The position numbers were made by a program, and so were the translations under genes. Shown one piece after another: positions 1 through 7,511 of a stretch of 7,570 nt of DNA; within the stretch, counting starts at the first letter, position 1, and each line of letters starts with the position of its first letter. This DNA is from Alphaproteobacteria bacterium. GTDB lineage: Bacteria > Pseudomonadota > Alphaproteobacteria > Sphingomonadales > Emcibacteraceae. The notes below the pieces were generated by a model. The model was not told the DNA's origin. It worked only from the letters and a program-made list of their open reading frames with translations, and ran no database searches. The stretch lies in assembly GCA_030432815.1 (NCBI GenBank), contig JAUILB010000131.1, positions 1 to 7,570 of the forward strand. Direction: 5' to 3'.

Positions 1-1503
1 GTCCTCGTCTGGGAATACCGGTGTTGTCAATCTTACCAAAGAACCATCTGTCCTATTCATGAATATCGCATCTTTTACAAGGTGCCATTTCATCAGATAT
101 TCATTTGAAATTTTCCGCCCGCGCTGATCAAACCAATAATAAACCAATTGGCGTGATCTGTCGCGCTCTATTATAGCACGATTTATGGGCATTGGCTCAC
201 TTTCGCCCATCACATCAATTTCAACCCGGTCAAATTCCGTTATCAGCCACCCACCACCGGGGATACATACGCGTGGTGAATGTGGTGATACACCCTTTCT
301 TTTTGATGCGTAGTACGCCACATACAAATTTACAAACCTGTTACTTTCCGGTGCCTGATAATCTGCAAGAATGTAATCATCCAACCCAAGTGCAAGTTCA
401 ATATTATTTTCAAGAAAAGATTTTCGGGATGGCCAACCGTCAATTTCGGTCGGAAATGACACAAATCTGAACCGGTCCGGTGTATTTTCAATTCTGTCTG
501 TTACATTGTATGTAAATAAAGCAGCAATTAACAAAAATGCGATTGCTGACGAGATAGGAACCACGGAACGCTTGTTTTGGTTCAACGTAACCGGAACTGG
601 TTTTACATCTGGCAAATCGAATAATTCAAAGAAATCGCCGCCGCCGCTGAATTTTATAAAAAGCCAGACTTCAGCACATAATATTGCGGCACACGCCATG
701 AAAATTACCCAGCCTTCAAAATAATGAAGCAGGCCATCTGCCATCCCCGGCCCCCAGTTTTCAACCAGAATGCCAACCATGCCTATCCTGAAACTGTTCA
801 TAAAGATGGTAATCGGAATAGTAGAAATAAAAATTATGGCCCGCTGCCAAATTGGCGCCTTGAATAAATAAGCAACAAGAAAACCCAGACTTGTTAGCGG
901 GTATAGATAACGAAGACCACTACAGGCGTCAACGACCTGTAATTTATAATTACCAAGATCAATTACGTTACCTTCTAAAAAGACAGGAATGCCGAAAAGA
1001 CGAATGAAAAACACCCCAAGCTCGGAAGATACAAGCTGTAAACGCCATGACATAATTGAATCGAGAAAATATGGCATCGGGATGGCAAACAGCAGGAAAA
1101 GAATTGGTAGGATCGTCAGCCGGAGTAAAGACATTCCCCCGAAAAGTAAGGAAATGCCAATTAACGAAACAATAAAACCAACCTGTACCAAGATGAATAT
1201 TGCGCTTAGCTCACCGATAAGAAGCATAAAACCGGCACCCAGAATTACTGGAATTCCAAGCCATGCAGGTGAACCAATACTTGCCAATAAAGCATCCCGT
1301 CTATCCCAAAGCATCCATAATGAAATGAGAGGGATCAGAAAACCATGGCTGTACTCATCCTGCGACATCCACCGGCCATATTGGTTTGCAAGCCCACCAC
1401 TGAATGCTGCAAGGCTGAATAACAAAGATATGCCTAGAAGCAAAAAGTGAAGCTTATTAGGCTTCATTATCGGGTTTGATGCGTTATTTGACACTTCACT
1501 CAT
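1..1503 (-). CDS. Exosortase with fused C-terminal EpsI domain (3' end cut by window edge)
   Basis: Multi-pass inner-membrane cysteine protease/transpeptidase of the exosortase family, which cleaves C-terminal PEP-CTERM-like sorting signals of exported proteins. I translated the minus strand from the ATG at 1503; it stays open for 501 codons to position 1. Residues about 18-285 are hydrophobic and carry the family landmarks: YSHGFLIP (51-58), the catalytic cysteine in VVDACSGLRY (Cys194), the arginine in MNSFRIG (Arg239) and a conserved His260 in LHYFEGW. A separate hydrophobic segment (about 314-331) precedes an EpsI domain with GWP (356-358), Tyr397/Tyr398 and HSPRVCIPGGGW (408-419). The fusion could be XrtA (PEP-CTERM) or XrtD (VPLPA-CTERM); I cannot separate these by eye, so no symbol is given. 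No clear Shine-Dalgarno precedes the start; Met13 is an alternative. No sorting-signal substrate protein lies in the window. Plus-strand open frames here are shadows. Confidence 0.95.
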   Translation of the reverse strand, partial: MSEVSNNASNPIMKPNKLHFLLLGISLLFSLAAFSGGLANQYGRWMSQDEYSHGFLIPLISLWMLWDRRDALLASIGSPAWLGIPVILGAGFMLLIGELSAIFILVQVGFIVSLIGISLLFGGMSLLRLTILPILFLLFAIPMPYFLDSIMSWRLQLVSSELGVFFIRLFGIPVFLEGNVIDLGNYKLQVVDACSGLRYLYPLTSLGFLVAYLFKAPIWQRAIIFISTIPITIFMNSFRIGMVGILVENWGPGMADGLLHYFEGWVIFMACAAILCAEVWLFIKFSGGGDFFELFDLPDVKPVPVTLNQNKRSVVPISSAIAFLLIAALFTYNVTDRIENTPDRFRFVSFPTEIDGWPSRKSFLENNIELALGLDDYILADYQAPESNRFVNLYVAYYASKRKGVSPHSPRVCIPGGGWLITEFDRVEIDVMGESEPMPINRAIIERDRSRQLVYYWFDQRGRKISNEYLMKWHLVKDAIFMNRTDGSLVRLTTPVFPDED

Positions 1504-1521
1504 ACATGTTTTCGATTAATT

Positions 1522-1527
1522 ATTATA
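1522..1527 (-). promoter_or_regulatory. Possible -10 element upstream of the exosortase gene
   Basis: On the minus strand the 97 bp gap between the GT26-STAS gene and the exosortase holds a perfect TATAAT, 18 bp before the exosortase ATG. No good TTGACA-like -35 lies 16-18 bp further upstream; the hexamer at 17 bp spacing is CTCTGT. The gap is AT-rich, so a chance match is quite possible. If real, it would give the exosortase its own transcript with a very short leader. Confidence 0.25.
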
Positions 1528-1600
1528 AAGACAGCGAGATTATCACAGAGAAAGGTAAAAAAACAGTGTATAACGTTTTCAAATCATTTCATATACTTGG

Positions 1601-2737
1601 CTATATGTTTGATTTGCCATCGTTTTTATTATATTTCAGTAAAAAATCCAATCTATTGAGTTTGAAAATTTTCTCTAAATATGGGCTCAACCCAGTATAG
1701 GTCACTTCAACCCCGGAGTTCATCGCATATTTATGCAACAAAAGCATTATACCAAGCACAGATTGATCCAGATAATTAACCCCTTTCAAATCGATAGTAA
1801 AATCAGCATGCCTACTGGTAAATTTGAGCAGATTTTCGCACAAAAGACTTTTGACATTCCCTGTAATGCTACCTTTTAGTTTTAAGATATCGTTTTCAAA
1901 ATCAGCCTCGATCAATGGCGTGGAATATACCACACCTCTACGGACAATAATGGCATAGGGAATGATCTTACTAAACAGAAGGGCGAGAAATGATAAACCA
2001 TCCGACCAATAACGACCAAATAGTGACGGTTCTTCCTTTATTCTCCAAACCCATTCCATATGAATGTTTTGCACCCATTTGGGGGCCCTTTTCACCGTCC
2101 CGGCAATAAAATTAACGACGGCCCCCAGATGACTTATAATATTTGCATTCAGCCTATGCTTGTTTGCTTCAATCCAGGCCTGCCCCTTGGCGGCTCCCAA
2201 CGACACAATTAAAAATTCCGGATTGGCATTGTTAATCTTATCCAGTAGTTTCTGATCGCTCATTTCTTCAATGGAACCAAATCCGGGATTTAAGTAACCA
2301 ACACTTATAAGGCCACCTTTTTTTTTATTAAGTGCTTCATGGGCTTTTTCAGCAACACCATCCTGACCACCAAAGAAAAAAACCTTAACAGGGTTCTTAA
2401 TACATCTTTTATCTTCGTTTAAAGTTTCAATCAGGCTTGAACCCGCCACTCTTTTTGTTATCGGCAGCTGCAGTAATTTGCACATAAATATTATCGGCAT
2501 GCCATCTGCGATTGAAAGATCAGAATTTATAACCGAATTTCTAAACTTGTCATTTTTTTGCGATGCAATGAGAAAATTTAAATTTGGAGTGGACAGAAAA
2601 ACCTTTTGATCCTTCTCAATTGCATTTAAAAGCAAATCAACCGTTTGGTCCATATCAACGGCATCAAAACACAAGCCCAGAAGATTATATATATTCCGGT
2701 TAAAATCATCGTCGCTCATATTTTGTACTTTTTTCAT
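1601..2737 (-). CDS. WecG/TagA/CpsF family (GT26) glycosyltransferase fused to a C-terminal STAS domain
   Basis: The N-terminal two thirds is a GT26 glycosyltransferase, the family that adds N-acetylmannosamine-type or other sugars to undecaprenyl-linked intermediates on the cytoplasmic face of the inner membrane. Family marks are TPNLNFL (50-56), ADGMPI (77-82), FFGGQ (121-125), the glycine-rich stretch around 204-213, and RAPKWVQ (217-223) followed by MEWVWRI (227-233) and EEP. A hydrophobic patch near 247-264 may hold it at the membrane. Residues about 283-370 read as a STAS domain: LKLKGSITG, then FTIDLKGVNYLDQSVLG (313-329), then helix HKYAM and a VEVTYTGL strand. Typical GT26 proteins are about 240-260 residues, so the extra 115 residues fit one added domain. 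It starts 5 bp after the GT2 stop; TAAGG overlaps that stop only 3 nt before the ATG, so Met7 remains a possible start. The acceptor and donor sugars are unknown. Confidence 0.92.
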   Translation of the reverse strand: MKKVQNMSDDDFNRNIYNLLGLCFDAVDMDQTVDLLLNAIEKDQKVFLSTPNLNFLIASQKNDKFRNSVINSDLSIADGMPIIFMCKLLQLPITKRVAGSSLIETLNEDKRCIKNPVKVFFFGGQDGVAEKAHEALNKKKGGLISVGYLNPGFGSIEEMSDQKLLDKINNANPEFLIVSLGAAKGQAWIEANKHRLNANIISHLGAVVNFIAGTVKRAPKWVQNIHMEWVWRIKEEPSLFGRYWSDGLSFLALLFSKIIPYAIIVRRGVVYSTPLIEADFENDILKLKGSITGNVKSLLCENLLKFTSRHADFTIDLKGVNYLDQSVLGIMLLLHKYAMNSGVEVTYTGLSPYLEKIFKLNRLDFLLKYNKNDGKSNI

Positions 2738-2742
2738 GCGCC

Positions 2743-3717
2743 TTACTTATATTCAATGATCGTCTGTTTAGTGCCGCGTATTTTTGCAATTTTATACTTC
2801 ATATAACCGATAAATTCAGAAAATTTATCAATCATATAAAAAGTCGCCAGTAATAATCTGTCAGCACGGCTGAAAGGGATTTTTAAGCCCTTATAAATTC
2901 TAAAGATTTGCATAAAGTAAAGCAGCATGATTATCCCGGATAAAGGGGGATATAAAAACAGTGAAAGAAATATGGAAACGGGAATGATGAAACCCCAGAA
3001 AACAAGGCTACGCCTTTCTTTTTTCCAGGCCCTCCATTCAATAGCATTGGCATAGGCAAAACCTGTTCGGATTGATCGGGTAAACCATCCGCCGAATGTG
3101 TCAATTGCACCGTTGTGTAGGCCCATTTCTTCTGCGACGCAAAGAATTTTATATCCTTGGTTTCTTAATCTTGAATAAAACTCAGGTTCTTCACCAGCAA
3201 TAAGACCGACCTTAAAACCGTCCAATTTCTCAAAAATTTCGCTTCTGATTGTCACTATTCCGCCACAGGATTCTATAAATCCCGGTTCTATATACCATCC
3301 CATATCGCTTAAGCGTGTAAAAATGGTTCTGTTACGGTCTTTTTCCCGAAGCCGCCCGCACACAGCGCCAATTGTTTCATCGTTATTAAGACATTCAACC
3401 GCCTTATCAAGCCAGTGTTCGGCAAGTTCACAGTCACCATCGATAAAGTGAATATATCTTGCGTCTACCCCGGCCTTTTTAAACCAGTCAAAACCTTCAT
3501 TTCTTGCGCGTGCGGCGCTAAGTGGTTTTATATCATCCAGCTTAACTGTCTTTATACCTGCGGCTGTGGCATTTGCTATACTGTCATCATTTGATGCGGA
3601 ATCCACATATATGGTCGGCACTCCATTTGGCACCACTGAATTTAAACATTGAACCAGACGCGTTCCTTCATTACGGCCAATAATGACTACAGCAATGTCG
3701 TGTATTTGTTTTTCCAT
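2743..3717 (-). CDS. Family 2 glycosyltransferase with C-terminal membrane anchor
   Basis: Inverting GT-A glycosyltransferase, probably adding a sugar from a nucleotide-sugar donor to a lipid-linked exopolysaccharide intermediate. The N-terminus AVVIIGRNEG (9-18) is the classic GT2 opening, followed by the donor-binding YVDSASND (37-44), AARARNEG (68-75) and the metal-binding DxD motif IDGDCE (92-97, Asp93 and Asp95). The GGIVTIR segment (152-158), AGEEPEFYSRLRNQG (174-188) with the acidic cluster that usually houses the catalytic base, and GLHNG (199-203) complete the fold. Hydrophobic segments at about 239-256 and 258-273 suggest a membrane anchor, with a basic tail. At 324 residues it has ordinary length. 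It follows galU by 43 bp and precedes the GT26-STAS gene by 5 bp, which suggests tight co-expression of the two transferases. Sugar specificity cannot be read from the sequence. Confidence 0.93.
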   Translation of the reverse strand: MEKQIHDIAVVIIGRNEGTRLVQCLNSVVPNGVPTIYVDSASNDDSIANATAAGIKTVKLDDIKPLSAARARNEGFDWFKKAGVDARYIHFIDGDCELAEHWLDKAVECLNNDETIGAVCGRLREKDRNRTIFTRLSDMGWYIEPGFIESCGGIVTIRSEIFEKLDGFKVGLIAGEEPEFYSRLRNQGYKILCVAEEMGLHNGAIDTFGGWFTRSIRTGFAYANAIEWRAWKKERRSLVFWGFIIPVSIFLSLFLYPPLSGIIMLLYFMQIFRIYKGLKIPFSRADRLLLATFYMIDKFSEFIGYMKYKIAKIRGTKQTIIEYK

Positions 3718-3760
3718 GCCTTACCGTACAGTGTTAATATAAAACGATTATGGTATCTGG

Positions 3761-4627
3761 TTATAATATTTTCTTCAGGTAAGCCTTAATACCGTCGTGC
3801 ATTTCTTCACGTTCCATTGCAAATGCAATATTCGCAAGAATAAAACCGGTTTTATCACCACAATCAAATCTTTCGCCTTCGAAAAGCAGACCATGAAAAG
3901 GCATTTTTCCAAGCATTTGCGCCATGGCATCCGTAAGCTGGATTTCGCCCCCTGCGCCAATTTTCTTTTCCTCAAGATGGCTAAAAACTTCCGGTTGCAG
4001 AATATAGCGGCCAATGATTGAATAATTGGACGGTGCATCTTCGGGTTTTGGTTTTTCCACAAGTCCTTTTACTTCGATCACGTCTCCGTCCTGGCTTGCG
4101 ACATCAAGTATACCGTAACTCGATGTTTTTTCGCGTGGCACTTCTTGAACGGCAACAACATTGCCACCTTTTTCATTATAAATATCAATCATTTGCTTCA
4201 GGCAGGGCGTTTTTGCCCTTACAAGATCATCAGCAAGCAAAATCGCAAACGGTTCGTTGCCAACTATATTTTTTGCGCAGTATATCGCGTGCCCCAGGCC
4301 AAGTGCTTCCTGCTGTCGTGTATAGGAAATACTACCTTCATTTGGTAAAATGTCACGAAGCTGTTCAAGGATTTCCGTTTTATTTTTGGATTCAAGCATA
4401 TCCTCCAGTTCGTAAGAATGATCGAAATGATTTTCGATTGCTGCTTTACCACGCCCGGTAACAAATATAATTTCTTCAATACCAGCTTCCCTTGCTTCTT
4501 CAACCGCATACTGTATCAATGGTTTATCCACAACAGGCAGCATCTCTTTGGGCATCGCCTTGGTTGCAGGTAAAAACCTTGTTCCCATTCCGCCAACCGG
4601 AAAAACAGCTTTTTTGACTGGCTTCAT
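3761..4627 (-). CDS. galU: UTP-glucose-1-phosphate uridylyltransferase (UDP-glucose pyrophosphorylase)
   Basis: Cytoplasmic enzyme that makes UDP-glucose and pyrophosphate from UTP and glucose-1-phosphate, the entry point for glucose, galactose and glucuronate donors of exopolysaccharide. The nucleotide-binding signature GGMGTRFLPATKAMPKEMLP (12-31) is intact, as are DKPLIQY (34-40), EALGLGHA (107-114), the metal-site LLADD (130-134), VEKP (190-193), GAGGEIQLTDA (224-234) and FDCGDKTGF (254-262). The length of 288 is normal for bacterial GalU. The AMPKEMLP form of the signature is common in alphaproteobacteria. A good ribosome-binding site AGAAGGA ends 6 nt before the ATG, and the gene starts 24 bp after the pgi stop, so the two are probably co-transcribed. 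The enzyme is clearly recognisable; whether this copy serves only the polysaccharide or is the cell's sole galU cannot be told here. Confidence 0.97.
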   Translation of the reverse strand: MKPVKKAVFPVGGMGTRFLPATKAMPKEMLPVVDKPLIQYAVEEAREAGIEEIIFVTGRGKAAIENHFDHSYELEDMLESKNKTEILEQLRDILPNEGSISYTRQQEALGLGHAIYCAKNIVGNEPFAILLADDLVRAKTPCLKQMIDIYNEKGGNVVAVQEVPREKTSSYGILDVASQDGDVIEVKGLVEKPKPEDAPSNYSIIGRYILQPEVFSHLEEKKIGAGGEIQLTDAMAQMLGKMPFHGLLFEGERFDCGDKTGFILANIAFAMEREEMHDGIKAYLKKIL

Positions 4628-4651
4628 AAAATATCCTTCTTAATTTTAAAG

Positions 4652-6031
4652 CTACTTGCTTTTTACCTGCGTAATTTTTCTTTTCTTAGTTCCAACAGCG
4701 GCTTTAGGCACGGGTATAGTTTGTTTTTTACTATGAAGCTCCGCAAGGTATTCCTTGGTCAGGTTTTTACCATATTCTACGGATGGCTGATCATGCGGAT
4801 TAACGCCAATAAGTTCGGCTGTAAAAATAGTTTCTAACATAAAATGCATAATAAGTGCGCCAAGGCTACGTTCATTTATTTCACGTATACGTATGTGCCT
4901 TATCGGTTTTCCACGCTCCCCAAGTGCTTCAACGGTACTGTTTGCTTCCGCCTTTACCAAATCACCAATGGTAGCTCCTGCCATAAACTGATAGTCCGGA
5001 TCATCAATTAATGTTGAATCGATAGTGGGACCTGCCCCTTTGCTGGACGTTGTGATCACGGTAAAATATTTATCATTTGGCCCGTCAAGAAATAATTGAA
5101 GCTGGCTATGTTGATCCATCGGCCCAAGCGCCGTAAACGGCGTTGTTCCTTTACCTTGTTTACCCAGGCTTTCCGCCCAAAGCTGTTTATACCAATTTGA
5201 GAACCCCTCAAGTCGGCATTCATAGGGCATCATGACATTTATATTGATATTCCGTTTATATTGAAGCTCATGTGCTGCAATCGCCCCCATAGCAGGTGGC
5301 ATATTGCTTACATGCTTGGCTTTCATCGTTGATTTCAAAACCTGTGCTGCACCATCCCTTAACGCCACAACATCAAGCCCCACAATCATTGCCGGTAATA
5401 ATCCCACAATGGAAAGTACTGAAAAACGCCCCCCCAGATCCGGATCATGATAGTGGATTGGTAATCTCCAACGTGTTGCGAACTTGTGAAGGAAGCTATC
5501 CCCTTGCTGTACAATAACGGTAAAATAATCGCTGATCCGTTCCTTGCCCACAATCGTCAATAAATTTGAAAAACAGGCCAGCATCTGGGCCACTGTTTCT
5601 GCCGTACCGCCTGATTTTGAAATGACCAGAAAATGTGTTTTAGAAAGGTCAAGCTCCGAAATCATCTGCTGCATTGTATGTGGACCCAAATTAGCCGGAA
5701 AATGTATCCTTGCTTTATTTCTTGCCACATATATCTGTTCACCTAAAAGCGATACCAGCATCTGCGCACCAAGACTTGACCCCCCTGTGCCAAGCACAAC
5801 AACATCTTTAAATCGTTCTGAGATGCGGTCTGCTGTTTGTCTTATTTCTGTTAGATCGTCACGCTCTTCGGGAAGTCGCAGGTACGGATATACAAAACGT
5901 TTTCCATTCGTGCCGACTTTTCTTTTTTCATTTAATGATATAAGAAATTTTTTGATTTTTTGATCATAAAACCCAAGATCAATATCATCACATTGGTCAA
6001 ATACATTATCGAAAGATGTTTCATATAACAT
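4652..6031 (-). CDS. pgi: Glucose-6-phosphate isomerase
   Basis: Cytoplasmic SIS-fold enzyme that interconverts glucose-6-phosphate and fructose-6-phosphate, linking central metabolism to hexose donors. The sugar-phosphate binding motifs are GTGGSSLGAQ (81-90) and SKSGGTAET (138-146). The first family signature is present as DLGGRFSVLS (198-207). Predicted catalytic residues are Glu287 in ESLGKQGKG, His308 in DQHS and Lys422 in the second signature. That second signature reads NPHDQPSVEYGK (411-422), where most homologues have Phe or Tyr at the His and Gly or Ala at the Ser. At 459 residues it belongs to the short bacterial class (about 450), not the 550-residue E. coli class. The last 25 residues are a basic, lysine-rich tail. 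An AAAGG ribosome-binding site lies 8 nt before the ATG. Finding pgi inside a polysaccharide operon suggests it supplies precursor for that pathway. Confidence 0.95.
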   Translation of the reverse strand: MLYETSFDNVFDQCDDIDLGFYDQKIKKFLISLNEKRKVGTNGKRFVYPYLRLPEERDDLTEIRQTADRISERFKDVVVLGTGGSSLGAQMLVSLLGEQIYVARNKARIHFPANLGPHTMQQMISELDLSKTHFLVISKSGGTAETVAQMLACFSNLLTIVGKERISDYFTVIVQQGDSFLHKFATRWRLPIHYHDPDLGGRFSVLSIVGLLPAMIVGLDVVALRDGAAQVLKSTMKAKHVSNMPPAMGAIAAHELQYKRNININVMMPYECRLEGFSNWYKQLWAESLGKQGKGTTPFTALGPMDQHSQLQLFLDGPNDKYFTVITTSSKGAGPTIDSTLIDDPDYQFMAGATIGDLVKAEANSTVEALGERGKPIRHIRIREINERSLGALIMHFMLETIFTAELIGVNPHDQPSVEYGKNLTKEYLAELHSKKQTIPVPKAAVGTKKRKITQVKSK

Positions 6032-6078
6032 CAGGAAAACCTTTATTCTGTACCGTTTAATTCAGGTAACTTATAGTT

Positions 6079-6095
6079 TAAAATACTTTATTTTA
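6079..6095. repeat. Short AT-only inverted repeat between flippase and pgi
   Basis: The sequence TAAAATA-CTT-TATTTTA is a perfect 7 bp inverted repeat with a 3 nt loop, placed just after the flippase stop and before pgi. It contains only A-T pairs, so an RNA hairpin would be weak, and no T-run follows it on the minus strand. It could be a protein-binding site, an mRNA processing point, or chance in AT-rich spacer. Confidence 0.3.
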
Positions 6096-6104
6096 CATTA
6101 ATTA

Positions 6105-7487
6105 TCAGTAGAACCCCAACGTATCCGTAATTTGGTTAAATGCCAGCCCGCAGAAATAACCAATAATAACCATCGGGTACATTCTAAAATCACTTAAAAG
6201 TCTTAGAGAGTGATGTTTTCCTCGATAATAAAGGTCATATAGAAATGACAGAAACTGAGCAATTACCAATGCCCAAATCACACCGTTGATCCCCAATAGT
6301 TCATATAAATAGGGAATGGTGATCACCAAGGATAACAGCTGTATAGCACGAAGTGACGCCATATACTTGGAATTTCCGATTGAAAGCATTAATGCGCGTG
6401 AAACAAAGGGTGCTGTAAATAAAAGCGATAATGACAGCAGGTTTAACATGGGCCCTGCCGAAAGATACCGATCATCATAAAGAATAAGAATTATGGCTTG
6501 GCCACTAGAAAAAAGGAAACCCGCACAGAAAATTGTCAATGCATCCGTTCTCATACGAATTCGGTAGTAATATTCAACTAGCATTTCCCTGTTATCACGT
6601 GAAATTTCGCTAAATAATGGAAACAGTACCTTACTTATGATATTGAGCAGCAAATCCCTGACGGCAGAAGCAATAAAAAAAGCTATACTGTAGATTCCCA
6701 GAACAGTGGCACTTTCAAGATAACCAATATAAAGCTTGTCGATCTGGAAATAAAAAGCAGAAAGCACGGATGAAACAACCACCCACTTTCCAAAATGAAA
6801 AATTTCCCAAAATGCTTCTTTTTCAAACTCAAACTTGTTCCGACTTCCCGGAATTAACAGATGGCTCATTAACACAAAACTTATACTGTTTACCAATGCA
6901 CCTGCAACAAGTGCCCATACCGTCGCTTCATAAAAAAGTGCCCAGCTAATCATGACAATTAAGCTGATAATCTGACTTAACAGATTTAGTAATGTAACCC
7001 TGCCAAGCTGCATTCGCCGATCAGCCAGTGTGGCATTTGTTGATTTAAAACCATTAATAAATACTGTTGATGCCATGATTATCAAGATGAGCGGAAACAA
7101 ATCATGTGCATAAGCGCTATCGTCATTAAAAAAGCGGGCAACTGCCTCTATTTCTATGCCTAGGGCTATAAGAACAAGTGCCCCCATCAGGAGAGCCCCG
7201 CGAAGGATCTGCATCACCCATGCGGTATTTAAGAATTTTTCATCTTCGCCGCGTTTACTTTGAATAACGCTGAGATTGACACCCAAATCGGAAACCAGAG
7301 TTATAATAAACAGAAAAGTTTGTGTGGCGGCCATTAAACCAAACATTTCAGGGACCAGTAGTCTGGTCATAATCAAATTATTTGCCAGTCGCAGGACCTG
7401 TGAAGCACCATAGCCAAAAAGCGACCATGAACCGGCTGCTAAGACGCGTGATGTCAGATTTTTCTTCGTAGGATTATCGCTGCTCAT
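6105..7487 (-). CDS. Wzx-type polysaccharide/oligosaccharide flippase (MOP superfamily)
   Basis: Inner-membrane flippase that turns lipid-linked oligosaccharide repeat units from the cytoplasmic to the periplasmic face for polymerisation. The 460-residue protein is hydrophobic throughout, with clear membrane segments at about 53-70, 96-113, 131-147, 163-185, 190-211, 236-250, 262-280, 318-337, 345-369, 383-398, 401-419 and 437-450. Family-typical features are the N-terminal amphipathic stretch GSWSLFGYGASQVLRLANN (19-37), RLLVPEMFGL (42-51), the repeat-like KSTNATLADRRMQ (148-160), and ILILYDDRYLSAGPML (333-348), which matches the usual LYGERY-type motif of this family. The ATG is the first possible start in this frame because an in-frame TAA lies 15 nt upstream; no good Shine-Dalgarno is seen. 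It is 24 bp downstream of the presumed kinase gene. The transported sugar cannot be inferred. Confidence 0.93.
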   Translation of the reverse strand: MSSDNPTKKNLTSRVLAAGSWSLFGYGASQVLRLANNLIMTRLLVPEMFGLMAATQTFLFIITLVSDLGVNLSVIQSKRGEDEKFLNTAWVMQILRGALLMGALVLIALGIEIEAVARFFNDDSAYAHDLFPLILIIMASTVFINGFKSTNATLADRRMQLGRVTLLNLLSQIISLIVMISWALFYEATVWALVAGALVNSISFVLMSHLLIPGSRNKFEFEKEAFWEIFHFGKWVVVSSVLSAFYFQIDKLYIGYLESATVLGIYSIAFFIASAVRDLLLNIISKVLFPLFSEISRDNREMLVEYYYRIRMRTDALTIFCAGFLFSSGQAIILILYDDRYLSAGPMLNLLSLSLLFTAPFVSRALMLSIGNSKYMASLRAIQLLSLVITIPYLYELLGINGVIWALVIAQFLSFLYDLYYRGKHHSLRLLSDFRMYPMVIIGYFCGLAFNQITDTLGFY

Positions 7488-7511
7488 ATTGATGCTGACT
7501 TATGAACAAAA

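Noticed and set aside
192..724. Two plus-strand open frames (192-470 and 506-724)
   Set aside because: Both are shadows of the EpsI and linker part of the exosortase on the minus strand; no family resemblance.
989..1450. Plus-strand open frame of 153 codons
   Set aside because: It lies wholly antisense to the exosortase gene, whose catalytic and EpsI motifs are unmistakable; its translation is polar and low in recognisable motifs.
1557..1580. Possible intrinsic terminator after the GT26-STAS gene (AAAAC...GTTTT followed by T residues)
   Set aside because: The stem is about 5 bp, nearly all A-T, and uses bases of the T-run itself; far too weak to call a terminator.
1476..1700. Plus-strand open frame of 74 codons spanning the gap between the GT26-STAS gene and the exosortase
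   Set aside because: It overlaps the 3' end of one strong gene and the start of another on the opposite strand, lacks a ribosome-binding site, and its content reflects AT-rich spacer.
4018..4461. Plus-strand open frame of 147 codons within galU
   Set aside because: Antisense to a fully conserved galU with every motif intact; unrecognisable product.
5544..5963. Plus-strand open frame of 139 codons within pgi
   Set aside because: Antisense to the conserved sugar-phosphate binding region of pgi; no protein family resemblance.
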